Source: JBHWPB01 sp043424675
Lineage (GTDB): Bacteria; Bacillota; Bacilli; Lactobacillales; Carnobacteriaceae_A
DNA: 23,517 nucleotides
Direction of reading: 5' to 3'
Assembly: GCA_043424675.1 (NCBI GenBank)
Contig: JBHWPB010000047.1
Coordinates: 1-23,517 of the forward strand
The notes beneath the pieces were generated by a model. The model was given only the letters and a program-made list of their open reading frames with translations, was not told the DNA's origin and ran no database searches. Below, one piece after another: positions 8,651 through 16,416 of this stretch (position 1 is its first letter; every line of letters begins with the position of its first letter). A program made the position numbers and the translations under genes.

Positions 8651-8706
8651 AGAGCCAAGAAAAAGAAAGTTAGGTGAAATTCCGTAACTTTCTTTTTCTT
8701 GGCTCT
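8651..8706 (+). terminator. Perfect 22-bp inverted repeat, probable terminator after ruvB
   Basis: The arm at 8651-8672 is the exact reverse complement of 8685-8706, with a 12-base loop. The outer stem has no T-run after it. The inner part (GAAAGTTA/TAACTTTC followed by TTTTTC) could act as a terminator in either direction. It may also be an RNase III-type structure. It separates ruvB from tgt. Confidence 0.7.
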
Positions 8707-8737
8707 GTATGTCTATCCGTGGCTCTTTTGAAACAAA

Positions 8738-8767
8738 TTTTAGAAAATAAAAAGAATATGATACTAT
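8738..8767 (+). promoter_or_regulatory. Possible promoter of tgt
   Basis: TACTAT (8762-8767) preceded by TG plus one base forms an extended -10. The -35 region is only T/A-rich (TTTAGA, 8739-8744). It would give a leader of about 100 bases before tgt, in which I recognise no riboswitch. Confidence 0.4.
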
Positions 8768-8876
8768 GGAGAGGTTGTTTCTTTTAAGATAAGAAGAGAG
8801 TTTTCTGTTTTTGACGATTGTTAATGTTGGATCAAACTTATGATTGAATTGTCAGGGTCATTAGAAAGGAAATAAA

Positions 8877-10022
8877 ATGAGTCAGTCACCTATAAAATAT
8901 ACTTTAATAAAGAAAGATAAACAGACAGGAGCACGACTAGGTCTTTTAGAAACTCCACATGGAACCTTTGAAACTCCTATGTTCATGCCTGTCGGTACGC
9001 TTGCTTCCGTTAAAACACAGGCACCTGAAGAGCTTAAGGCAATGGGAGCTGGGGTCATATTGAGCAATACTTATCATTTATGGCTTCGTCCAGGGTCAGA
9101 GCTCATAGATAAAGCAGGCGGCTTACATGAATTTATGAATTGGGATCAAGGAGTATTAACTGATTCTGGTGGCTTCCAGGTTTTTTCTTTAAGCGACAGC
9201 CGAGAGATAGTAGAAGAGGGTGTGCATTTTAAGAGCCACTTGGATGGAGATCAGCTATTCTTGACTCCTGAAAAATCTATACAGATCCAAAATGAATTAG
9301 GAGCAGATATGATTATGAGTTTTGATGAGTGTCCTCCTCTGGGTGTGAGTGAATCCTACATGGAGAACTCGATTAACCGTACGACTCGTTGGGCTGAACG
9401 TGGCTTGAAAGCTCATCAAAAGAGAGATAAACAGGCATTGTTTGGCATTACCCAAGGCGGCAGTAATAAACGTTTACGTAAACAACACGCTCAGGATTTA
9501 GTTTCTCTAGGATTTGATGGTTATTCTATCGGAGGAGTTTCAGTAGGCGAAAGCAAGAAAGAAATGTATAAGGCGATTGATTATACTATTCCTTATCTGC
9601 CTGAAGACAAACCTCGCTACCTGATGGGAATTGGGACTCCAGATGCTATGATCGAAGGAGCCCTCCGGGGAGTAGACATGTATGATTGTGTCCTGCCGAC
9701 ACGTATCGCACGCAATGGGACAGCTATGACCCATAGTGGGCGCGTGACCGTGAGAAATGCTGTCTATGCAGAGGATTTTTCCCCGTTAGATCCCGATTGT
9801 AACTGTTATACTTGCCGCAATTATACACGTGCTTACCTGCGTCACTTGATCAAAGCAGGCGAGATCCTCGGCATGCGTCTGTTGAGTTATCACAATCTTC
9901 ACTTTTTAATCGAGATCACTCAAAACATGCGCGAAGCGATTAAAAATGATGAGCTCTTAGACTATCGTAATCACTTTTTTGAAAAATACGGGTATAATGA
10001 ACCTGACGCAAAAGATTTTTAG
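8877..10022 (+). CDS. tgt: tRNA-guanine(34) transglycosylase
   Basis: A 381-residue bacterial Tgt that exchanges guanine 34 of tRNA-Asp/Asn/His/Tyr for preQ1, an early step of queuosine formation. The TIM-barrel motifs are intact: Asp96 in TDSGGFQVFSL, the nucleophile Asp270 in MYDCVLPTRIARNG, and the zinc site Cys308, Cys310, Cys313 and His339 (CNCYTC and YHNLHF). The ATG follows AGAAAGGA by 6 bases. queA, which often lies between ruvB and tgt in related genomes and acts on the Tgt product, is not here. The gene stands alone between hairpins. Confidence 0.97.
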   Translation: MSQSPIKYTLIKKDKQTGARLGLLETPHGTFETPMFMPVGTLASVKTQAPEELKAMGAGVILSNTYHLWLRPGSELIDKAGGLHEFMNWDQGVLTDSGGFQVFSLSDSREIVEEGVHFKSHLDGDQLFLTPEKSIQIQNELGADMIMSFDECPPLGVSESYMENSINRTTRWAERGLKAHQKRDKQALFGITQGGSNKRLRKQHAQDLVSLGFDGYSIGGVSVGESKKEMYKAIDYTIPYLPEDKPRYLMGIGTPDAMIEGALRGVDMYDCVLPTRIARNGTAMTHSGRVTVRNAVYAEDFSPLDPDCNCYTCRNYTRAYLRHLIKAGEILGMRLLSYHNLHFLIEITQNMREAIKNDELLDYRNHFFEKYGYNEPDAKDF

Positions 10023-10032
10023 AAAATGAACC

Positions 10033-10077
10033 AGCTCGCATAGATTTGTGAAAATCATGCAAATCCATATTTGAGCT
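10033..10077 (+). terminator. Imperfect hairpin after tgt
   Basis: AGCTC/GAGCT at the base and GATTTG/CAAATC in the middle pair around a loop, with unpaired bases between the two helices. AATTTTT follows 4 bases later. It is probably a weak terminator of tgt; the T-run is displaced. Confidence 0.5.
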
Positions 10078-10141
10078 AGTAATTTTTATGAGATTTTGAT
10101 AAGGTTATTTTTGTAAAGAGTTAAAAAGAGGAGGTTTATAT

Positions 10142-10477
10142 ATGCAACAATTAATTCAATTCATATTACCGCTGGCATTATTTATTGGTTTAATGTATTT
10201 CATGATTATCAGACCACAAAAACAACAGATGGAAAAAAACCAGAATATGCTTGATAGCCTAGCTCCAGGGGATGAAGCTGTTACAATCGGTGGTTTACAT
10301 GGAATTATCGATGAGATAGATAGAGATGCAGGCAGAGTGGTGCTGGACTGTGAGGGTGTTTATTTAACTTTTGATTTGCGCGCAATCGCTCGTAAAGAAA
10401 CAGGAACTACACAAACTCAAGCTCCAGAACAACTTGAAGAAGCAAATTCAGGAGTCGAAGAAGATATAGAAGAGTAA
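10142..10477 (+). CDS. yajC: Preprotein translocase subunit YajC
   Basis: A 111-residue single-pass membrane protein that in other bacteria associates with the SecDF accessory complex of the Sec translocase. The membrane helix covers about residues 4-24 and ends in the family signature MYFMIIRPQKQQ. A compact beta domain follows (PGDEAVTIGGLHGII), then an acidic Glu/Gln-rich tail from about residue 88. The ATG is 7 bases after AGAGGAGG. The small comN-like gene starts 28 bp after the stop and shares the transcript. secDF, a common neighbour, is not in the window. Confidence 0.93.
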   Translation: MQQLIQFILPLALFIGLMYFMIIRPQKQQMEKNQNMLDSLAPGDEAVTIGGLHGIIDEIDRDAGRVVLDCEGVYLTFDLRAIARKETGTTQTQAPEQLEEANSGVEEDIEE

Positions 10478-10505
10478 AGTAGTCTTCTTTGTGTGGAGGG
10501 AAATT

Positions 10506-10787
10506 ATGTCTCAAGATGTCCAACATGACCAAGATACCTATAATCGCTGGTTGAAATTGAAACAAGAAGAATTTACATCACAAGGGTATAATAATGTGGA
10601 AAAATCAGACATTTGGAGCTACTTCGAACGGTATAAGTGGAAAAAAGAAGTTCCACAATATTATCATGAGGTCGTTCAGGACATAGTAGATCTCACTTCC
10701 AATGATTACTTTAATTATGCTCGGATAAAAGCACAAGTTTATGATGTAAAAGATATAGAAGAATATGATCTCACCGAACTTATTTAA
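10506..10787 (+). CDS. ComN-like post-transcriptional regulator
   Basis: A 93-residue helical, charged protein without membrane segment or Cys. The region GYNNVEKSDIWSYF, then YKWKKE, then DIVDLTSNDYFNYARIKAQ matches what I know of the small family typified by Bacillus ComN (YrzD), reported to affect comE mRNA and found near yajC/secDF. Assignment rests on motif resemblance and on the neighbouring yajC. ATG 10506 is used because GGAGGG ends 5 bases before it; an upstream in-frame GTG (10491) lies ahead of that site. A strong terminator follows. Confidence 0.7.
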   Translation: MSQDVQHDQDTYNRWLKLKQEEFTSQGYNNVEKSDIWSYFERYKWKKEVPQYYHEVVQDIVDLTSNDYFNYARIKAQVYDVKDIEEYDLTELI

Positions 10788-10799
10788 GTTTACGATATG

Positions 10800-10835
10800 A
10801 AAAAGTACTTGACTCACTGTCCAAGTACTTTTTTA
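10800..10835 (+). terminator. Terminator of yajC-comN
   Basis: AAAAAGTACTTG (10800-10811) pairs with CAAGTACTTTTT (10822-10833), a 12-bp stem with a 10-base loop whose right arm runs into the T-tract. Confidence 0.92.
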
Positions 10836-10853
10836 ATTGGGCAAAGCTAGTTG

Positions 10854-10867
10854 CGAATGGACGTTCG
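10854..10867 (+). promoter_or_regulatory. LexA (DinR) box candidate at dinB
   Basis: CGAATGGACGTTCG matches the palindromic Bacillota SOS box CGAAC-N4-GTTCG at 9 of 10 defined positions (T for C at the fifth). It overlaps the predicted -35 hexamer of dinB, where repressor binding would block RNA polymerase. dinB is a classic SOS gene, which supports the reading. lexA itself is not in the window. Confidence 0.7.
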
Positions 10868-10886
10868 TTTCATCTTCTTATATACT
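10858..10886 (+). promoter_or_regulatory. Promoter of dinB
   Basis: TGGACG (10858-10863) and TATACT (10881-10886) are separated by 17 bp, just after the comN terminator and just before the dinB ribosome binding site. Each hexamer is within two bases of consensus. Confidence 0.7.
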
Positions 10887-10905
10887 AAAAAGGGAGGGAT
10901 TATAC

Positions 10906-12033
10906 GTGCAGTATGGAATGTTAAAATTTAAAGAGCCGGAACGGGATACGACGCGAAAAATTTTGCATATTGATATGGATGCTTTTTATGCTTCAGTTGA
11001 AACAAGAGAAAATCCTGACCTCAAAGGAAAACCAGTCATTATTGCGCGACACCCTAAAGATACGAATGGACGTGGTGTAGTTACAACAGCAAGTTATGAA
11101 GCGCGAAAGTTTGGTGTCCATTCCGCTATGCCTGCCCAGAAAGCATATGAACTCTGCCCTCAAGGTATTTTCATCCCTGGTCGCCATGATTTATATCGGG
11201 AAATATCTGAAGAAATTCACTCCATCTACCGGAGCTACACAGATTTAATAGAGCCTGTCTCTCTAGACGAGGCTTATTTAGATGTGACCGAAAACAAAAT
11301 AAATCTGAACAGTGGAACACTTCTTGCTCAAAAAATTCAAAGAGAAATATATGAAAAAGTGCACCTCACCTCCTCTGCAGGGGTTTCTTATAATAAGTTT
11401 CTAGCAAAACTAGCTTCAGATTATGAAAAACCTGCAGGATTAACGGTCATCGAACCCGACCAAGCCCTTTCTTTTTTAACAGAGTTGCCTATCAATGAAT
11501 TTCATGGCGTGGGGGAAAAGACACTCGCACACATGTCTGAATTGGGGATAGAAACAGGCGAGGATCTATGCCGATACTCTATGTTCGAGTTAATTGATAA
11601 GTTCGGAAAAATGGGAGTTAGTCTTTACAAGCGTGTGCGAGGAATAGACGACCGTTCAGTCAATCCTGACAGAGACAGAAAATCTGTCGGTAAAGAACAT
11701 ACCTTCGGTCAAGCTCTTCGAACAGAAGAGGCGGTCGTTCAAGAGTTAAGAAATCTGTCTAGAAAAGTAATGGAAGCTCTGGAACGTAAACAAAAACATG
11801 GAAAGACAGTAGTTTTGAAAGTGCGGAATGCTGAATATGCAACTCTTACGCGCAGGAAAACTTTTCCCACTTATATCGACAATGAAGATAATTTATTTTT
11901 AATTGCACGTGACATCTGGGAAGAAATCGGTGATCTAAGTAAAGGAATCCGCCTGTTAGGGATTACGGTCACTTCTTTAGATTCTTTACTTTATGAAAAT
12001 ATGGAACTTCCCTTATGGTCGAATAAAAAATAA
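10906..12033 (+). CDS. dinB: DNA polymerase IV (Y family, GTG start)
   Basis: A 375-residue error-prone translesion polymerase. The catalytic carboxylates are Asp23 in HIDMDAFYASVE and Asp121-Glu122 in SLDEAYLDVT; Tyr28 is the expected steric gate. The thumb has a helix-hairpin-helix (FHGVGEKTLAHM) and the little-finger domain follows (VNPDRDRKSVGKEHTF). The C-terminal ELPLW near residue 369 resembles a sliding-clamp binding motif. I chose GTG 10906, 7 bases after AAGGGAGG; an open frame from ATG 10837 would add 23 residues but lies inside the promoter. The LexA-like box suggests DNA damage induction. Confidence 0.95.
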   Translation: MQYGMLKFKEPERDTTRKILHIDMDAFYASVETRENPDLKGKPVIIARHPKDTNGRGVVTTASYEARKFGVHSAMPAQKAYELCPQGIFIPGRHDLYREISEEIHSIYRSYTDLIEPVSLDEAYLDVTENKINLNSGTLLAQKIQREIYEKVHLTSSAGVSYNKFLAKLASDYEKPAGLTVIEPDQALSFLTELPINEFHGVGEKTLAHMSELGIETGEDLCRYSMFELIDKFGKMGVSLYKRVRGIDDRSVNPDRDRKSVGKEHTFGQALRTEEAVVQELRNLSRKVMEALERKQKHGKTVVLKVRNAEYATLTRRKTFPTYIDNEDNLFLIARDIWEEIGDLSKGIRLLGITVTSLDSLLYENMELPLWSNKK

Positions 12034-12049
12034 CACCTTTACGATAAAA

Positions 12050-12078
12050 TTGAGTTTTACTTATAGTAAAGATATAAT
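12050..12078 (+). promoter_or_regulatory. Promoter of the UPF0173 hydrolase gene
   Basis: TTGAGT (12050-12055) and a consensus TATAAT (12073-12078) are exactly 17 bp apart. Between them lies an inverted repeat TTTAC/GTAAA (12056-12060 and 12066-12070) that might be an operator. Confidence 0.8.
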
Positions 12079-12113
12079 CAATTTAATATCGGATGAATTT
12101 GAGGAGGACAAAA

Positions 12114-12794
12114 ATGAAAGTAAGATTTCAAGCTCATGCAGTTGTTACTCTTGAAACGGATGCCGGATATAAGATTATTTTTGACCCCTTCATTAGTGGG
12201 AACGGCGCGTGTCCTTTAGATGTCGATACTATTGAACCAGATGTCATTTTTGTAACACATGCTCATTCTGACCATATGGGAGATACTATTGAAATTGCTA
12301 AAAGAACCGATGCACAGGTGGTAACGACCGTAGAAATAGCAGATTATCTAGAATCTCAAGAGATTGACGCACATGGCATGCAGCCGGGAGGCCAATACAT
12401 CTTCGATTTTGGACGTGTAAAATTCTTCCCGGCCATCCATGGTTCTTCTCTCGATATAGATGGCACGCCTCGCACACTTGGTTTAGCTTCTGGAATTTTA
12501 TTCGAAGCAGATGGTCAAACAGTGTACCATATGGGAGATACCGCTTTATACAGCGATATGAAACTTATCGGAGAGTTTGAAGATATCGATCTCGCTTTTA
12601 TTCCAATAGGAGATAACTTCACAATGGGAGTAGATGATGCTGTTCACGCTGCAAAATGGATTCAAGCAAAAAAAGTAGTTCCCATTCATTATAATACTTT
12701 CCCTCTCATCGAACAGAATCCAGAAGAATATATAAAAAAATTAGATGAAGGCGTCGGTATTATTCCTGAATTAGATACAGATATTGAATTTTGA
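12114..12794 (+). CDS. UPF0173 metal-dependent hydrolase (metallo-beta-lactamase fold)
   Basis: A 226-residue cytosolic protein of the UPF0173 (YtkL-like) family. The metal-binding His-x-His-x-Asp-His motif is THAHSDHMGD, with His49, His51, Asp53 and His54. Further ligands are likely the His of AIHGSS, the Asp of MGDTALYSD and the His of VPIHYNTF. The substrate is unknown in the family. ATG 12114 lies 6 bases after GAGGAGG; an upstream in-frame ATG at 12093 precedes that site and is unlikely. It has the best promoter in the window. It may be cotranscribed with the NrnA-type gene if the hairpin between them does not terminate. Confidence 0.9.
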   Translation: MKVRFQAHAVVTLETDAGYKIIFDPFISGNGACPLDVDTIEPDVIFVTHAHSDHMGDTIEIAKRTDAQVVTTVEIADYLESQEIDAHGMQPGGQYIFDFGRVKFFPAIHGSSLDIDGTPRTLGLASGILFEADGQTVYHMGDTALYSDMKLIGEFEDIDLAFIPIGDNFTMGVDDAVHAAKWIQAKKVVPIHYNTFPLIEQNPEEYIKKLDEGVGIIPELDTDIEF

Positions 12795-12819
12795 TCATTT
12801 AAATTAAGCGAAGACAGGT

Positions 12820-12870
12820 CGAGATAAGCCATAATATATTTAAGACCATGGGTTTATTTCGATTCTTTTC
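12820..12870 (+). terminator. Hairpin between the hydrolase gene and nrnA
   Basis: 12820-12830 pairs with 12851-12861 over 11 bp including two G-U pairs, with a 20-base loop, then ATTCTTTTC. The T-run is broken, so it is at best a weak terminator. It ends 7 bases before the nrnA ribosome binding site. Confidence 0.4.
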
Positions 12871-12893
12871 GTCATTAAAGGAGATTTTAAGCA

Positions 12894-13853
12894 GTGTTTA
12901 AGACGATTAAAGTGCACCAAGATATCATTGAAAAAATAGAGTTATACGATACAATTATTATTCACCGTCACGTGCGACCAGATCCCGATGCAATTGGGTC
13001 TCAAAACGGCTTGAGAGAAGCAATTAAAGTGAGTTATCCTCATAAAGAAGTCTATGCGGTAGGAAGTGAGGTAGGAGATTTAGATTTTTTAGCTGTCCCA
13101 GACGAAATTCCAGAAGAAACTTATAAAGGGGCTTTAGTTATTGTCACAGATACAGCCAATGTTCCGAGAATCAGTGATCAGCGCTTCAATCTGGGAGGTG
13201 CGCTCATTAAAATAGATCATCATCCATTTTCTCATGATGGTGATTATGGCGATATCCAATGGGTTCAAGATACAGCTTCAAGCTGCAGTGAAATGATTGC
13301 AGATTTAATCCTCTCTAATCCCGATTCCCTTTCATTAAGTGATGAAGCCGCTCGTTTATTATATGCAGGAATAGTAGGGGATACTAACCGATTTTTATAC
13401 GATGGTACCAGTCCTAAAACGATGCAGGTTGCAGCTGAACTCATGAAATATAACTTCTCTCATACAGATCTCAATGACCGCATGAATAAATTATCTGAAA
13501 ATGAAATAAAGCTGATCTCGTATCTGTATGATAATATTGAAATTTACCCTTCAGGCATGGCGGCTCTCATCTTCTCACAAGAAGCTATGAAAGAGTTGGG
13601 AGTAAGTGAAGAAGATACCTCTGCCGTTGTTCCTTTAGCGCGAGATATAAAGGGAGTCGTTGCTTGGGGGATCTTCGTGGAAAAAGAAGAGGGCCACTAC
13701 AGATGTCGCCTCCGCTCCAACGGTCCTGCTATTAACGGTGTTGCAGCAGCTCATGGCGGGGGAGGGCATGCACTAGCAAGTGGAGCTAATGCAAAAGATA
13801 TGAAAGAAGTGAAAGAGATTGTCCAAGAGATCAGTACTTTGTTAGAAAATTAG
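12894..13853 (+). CDS. nrnA: DHH-family phosphoesterase NrnA type (oligoribonuclease / pAp phosphatase)
   Basis: A 319-residue DHH/DHHA1 protein. NrnA (YtqI) degrades short oligoribonucleotides in Bacillota lacking Orn and removes the 3'-phosphate from pAp. The metal site is seen as His24 and His26 in IIHRHVRPDPDA, with Asp30 and Asp32, Asp86 in VTDTANVPR, and the DHH triad 108-110 in IDHHPFSHDGDYG. Also present are GIVGDTNRF and the C-terminal substrate-binding HGGGGHALASGA (His287-His292). The GTG start follows AAAGGAG by 10 bases. PBP follows after 57 bp without an evident terminator. Confidence 0.92.
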   Translation: MFKTIKVHQDIIEKIELYDTIIIHRHVRPDPDAIGSQNGLREAIKVSYPHKEVYAVGSEVGDLDFLAVPDEIPEETYKGALVIVTDTANVPRISDQRFNLGGALIKIDHHPFSHDGDYGDIQWVQDTASSCSEMIADLILSNPDSLSLSDEAARLLYAGIVGDTNRFLYDGTSPKTMQVAAELMKYNFSHTDLNDRMNKLSENEIKLISYLYDNIEIYPSGMAALIFSQEAMKELGVSEEDTSAVVPLARDIKGVVAWGIFVEKEEGHYRCRLRSNGPAINGVAAAHGGGGHALASGANAKDMKEVKEIVQEISTLLEN

Positions 13854-13877
13854 AATGAAAGTATAAGAGTTTTTTGA

Positions 13878-13907
13878 AAAAAGAAGGTATGTAAAAAGAA
13901 GGTATGT
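13878..13907 (+). repeat. 15-bp tandem duplication containing the PBP ribosome binding site
   Basis: AAAAAGAAGGTATGT occurs twice head to tail (13878-13892 and 13893-13907). Each copy holds an AGAAGG Shine-Dalgarno sequence. The second is 8 bases from the GTG start at 13911, the first is 23 bases away. Confidence 0.95.
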
Positions 13908-13910
13908 AGA

Positions 13911-16010
13911 GTGAACACTGAAAAAATGGTCCAAAATATGAAAGACTTTTTCAAAAAAATATGGTTAAAAATGAAACCTCACCTTCAAAAATTCTGGGAA
14001 AAACTAGAGCGTTTTTGGAAGAATAATCATATTACTAAATGGCTCGTCTTAACTTTGCTTGTCATAGCAATATTTACCACTGGTTATCTTTACATTGGAG
14101 CGAAAAGAACCAATGTGAATTCCTTGAAATCAAATCTGGAACAGACCACAGTAGTTTATGACACAGAAGGTACGGTCGCTGGCTCGCTTTATTCTCAAAA
14201 GGGGACCTTTACTTCTTTAGAAAATATCAGTCCTGACTTGCAGCAAGCAGTTGTTTCGACAGAGGATAAACGCTTTTATGATCACGTCGGTTTCGATCCG
14301 ATTGGGATAACCCGAGCCTTTGCAGGGTTAATTATCAATCGAGATATTGTCGGGGGAGGGAGCACTCTTACCCAACAACTTGCTAAAAATGCTTATCTTA
14401 CAGCGGATCAGACCTTTTCCAGAAAATTAAAAGAATTATTTTTGGCTATTGAAATCGAAAAGGTATATACCAAAGCTGAGATATTAGAAATGTATCTCAA
14501 CAATGCCTATTTTGGAAACGGAGTATGGGGAGTGAATGATGCTTCTCAGAAATATTTTGGAAAAGCAGCAGGAGAAGTTAATTTAGCAGAAGCGGCAACT
14601 TTAGCCGGTATGCTTCAGTCCCCATCGACTGTGAATCCCTACGACAATTATGAGGGTGCCATTAATAGACGCGATACCATCATCTACCTCATGCTCGATC
14701 AGGGTGTTATCGGCCAAGAAGAGGCGAATCAAGCAGCCGGCCAGGGGTTAAACTTGGTTGACAATTATGTTGCGGATGATGATTACACTTACCCTTATTA
14801 TTTTGATGCAATTATTGAAGAGGCCGTGGTAAAGTATGATATCCCTGAAGAGGATTTGTTAAATAATGGGTATGAGATATATACAGCATTAAACCAGGAT
14901 CACCAGCAACAATTAGACATTGTTTATGAAAATGATCAGCTCTTCCCCACCTCTTCTTCAGGAGAGCCTGTTGAAAGTGCCTCTGTCGTGATGAACCCGC
15001 AAACTGGAGGAGTAACTGGCCTGATTGGGGGAAGAGGGGAACATACCTTTAGAGGTTACAATAGAGCGACACAGATGCGACGTCAACCTGGTTCTCTGTT
15101 GAAACCACTGAGCGTCTATACTCCTGCCTTAGAAGCCGGTTATGATATTGATGCCCAATTGGTTGATGCTCCTATTGAATATGGTGAAGAAAATTATATT
15201 CCATATAATGTAACAGAAGCATTTTCAGAGGACGGGCAGATGCCGATGTATCAAGCAGTCGCAGAAAGCGCGAATGCCCCAGCTGTTTGGTTATTGAATG
15301 AAATAGGACTCAGCCGAGGAATCAGAAAGTTAGACCAATTCGGCATCCCAGTCCATGAAGATGACCACAACTTGGCGGCGGTCGCTCTAGGGGGGATGAA
15401 TTACGGAACTACTTTGATGGAAATCAGTGAAGCTTATACAGCTTTTTCTAACGGAGGAGTGCGAGTAGAGCCCCATCTCATTCAATTGATTGTGAATTCT
15501 CAGGGGGAAATTGTCGTCGATAATAGAAGTCCCAAGACAAAGCGCGTGACAAGTAGTGAAGTGGCTGACCAGATGACAAGTATGCTTTTAGCAGTTTTCA
15601 GTCCGATGGGAACCGCATCCGATTATAAACCAGAGGGATATGAAATAGCGGGGAAAACTGGAACATCTGATGGCCGTTTTGGAAGCGGCTATGCGACAGA
15701 TAATTGGTTGGTAGCCTATACTCCTGATGTTTTAGTTACAGGATGGATAGGCTTTGATCAACCCTCGGAAGATCAATCTATCACATTAAATCACAGTGCT
15801 GGCCGAATTGTCAGCCATGAATTAACACGCATTTTGCCGTATACTGAAATTACGTCATTTACTACGCCAAGTGCTGCTGAACTCGTAGACCAGGAAGAGG
15901 AAGGAACCTGGGGCGAGATAGCAGAAAGACTAAGTGGAATAGCAGAAACATTTGGCGAAACTTTCGATAATCTTTCTGAAAGAATGAGAAACTATTTAAA
16001 TAGTCAATAA
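13911..16010 (+). CDS. Class A penicillin-binding protein (glycosyltransferase/transpeptidase)
   Basis: A 699-residue bifunctional peptidoglycan synthase. A basic, aromatic N-terminal cytoplasmic segment (residues 1-43) precedes one membrane helix at about 44-64. The GT51 domain shows the catalytic Glu118 in EDKRFYDHVGFD, GGGSTLTQQLAKN, KLKEL..EIEKVYTK and ILEMYLNNAYFGNGVWGV. The transpeptidase domain has the SxxK motif at Ser395-Lys398 (PGSLLKPL), SxN at 453-455 (SAN) and KTG at 582-584 (GKTGTSDG). It resembles streptococcal PBP2a/Bacillus PBP1A-type enzymes; I cannot fix the paralogue. The C-terminus lacks a long extension. The GTG start is set by the duplicated AGAAGG site. The yheA-type gene follows 15 bp later. 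Confidence 0.93.
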   Translation: MNTEKMVQNMKDFFKKIWLKMKPHLQKFWEKLERFWKNNHITKWLVLTLLVIAIFTTGYLYIGAKRTNVNSLKSNLEQTTVVYDTEGTVAGSLYSQKGTFTSLENISPDLQQAVVSTEDKRFYDHVGFDPIGITRAFAGLIINRDIVGGGSTLTQQLAKNAYLTADQTFSRKLKELFLAIEIEKVYTKAEILEMYLNNAYFGNGVWGVNDASQKYFGKAAGEVNLAEAATLAGMLQSPSTVNPYDNYEGAINRRDTIIYLMLDQGVIGQEEANQAAGQGLNLVDNYVADDDYTYPYYFDAIIEEAVVKYDIPEEDLLNNGYEIYTALNQDHQQQLDIVYENDQLFPTSSSGEPVESASVVMNPQTGGVTGLIGGRGEHTFRGYNRATQMRRQPGSLLKPLSVYTPALEAGYDIDAQLVDAPIEYGEENYIPYNVTEAFSEDGQMPMYQAVAESANAPAVWLLNEIGLSRGIRKLDQFGIPVHEDDHNLAAVALGGMNYGTTLMEISEAYTAFSNGGVRVEPHLIQLIVNSQGEIVVDNRSPKTKRVTSSEVADQMTSMLLAVFSPMGTASDYKPEGYEIAGKTGTSDGRFGSGYATDNWLVAYTPDVLVTGWIGFDQPSEDQSITLNHSAGRIVSHELTRILPYTEITSFTTPSAAELVDQEEEGTWGEIAERLSGIAETFGETFDNLSERMRNYLNSQ

Positions 16011-16025
16011 AAGAGGAGAATGAAA

Positions 16026-16379
16026 ATGTCAGATAGTAATAACAATATTTACGACACTGCGAATCAGATGGAGAGAGAACTCAGAGAAACAGACAGCTTC
16101 AAAGCTTTAGAACAAAAGTTCAAAGAGATCAAAGAAGATGAGGAAGCTAACCGCATTTTTACCGAGTTCAGAGAGGTTCAAACTCAACTTCAGCAAAAAC
16201 AGATGATGCAGCAAGAAATTACTGAAGAAGAACAGGAAGAGCTCCAATCGCTGGCTGGAGAAATCAGTGAGAACGAACTTATTTCGAGCTTGATGGTTGA
16301 AGAACAAAAAGTTTCTAACTTAATCAATGACTTAAATCGTATTATTACTGAACCCTTAACCAAACTTTATCAACAATAA
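16026..16379 (+). CDS. yheA: YheA/YlbF family protein (UPF0342)
   Basis: A 117-residue, acidic, all-helical cytosolic protein of the YheA/YlbF/YmcA group. Typical elements are NIYDTANQMERELRET, FKALEQKFKEI, the Gln-rich turn LQQKQMMQQEITEEE, and the C-terminal NDLNRIITEPLTKLY, close to what I know of Bacillus YheA. YlbF and YmcA take part in the RNase Y-associated Y-complex; YheA itself has no clear role. No Cys residues are present, so the Fe-S cysteines of YlbF/YmcA are absent. ATG 16026 is 7 bases after GAGGAG; an ATG at 16020 is too close to it. It is probably cotranscribed with the PBP. Confidence 0.85.
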   Translation: MSDSNNNIYDTANQMERELRETDSFKALEQKFKEIKEDEEANRIFTEFREVQTQLQQKQMMQQEITEEEQEELQSLAGEISENELISSLMVEEQKVSNLINDLNRIITEPLTKLYQQ

Positions 16380-16416
16380 ACCTTAAAAAATACGGAAATA
16401 AAAAATAAAATACGAT

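Noticed and set aside
8768..8870. Riboswitch (such as preQ1) in the tgt leader
   Set aside because: I could not build the preQ1 hairpin-pseudoknot or any convincing aptamer from the bases present.
10837..10905. N-terminal extension of DinB from ATG 10837
   Set aside because: It covers the LexA-like box and promoter and has no ribosome binding site, while GTG 10906 has AAGGGAGG at good spacing.
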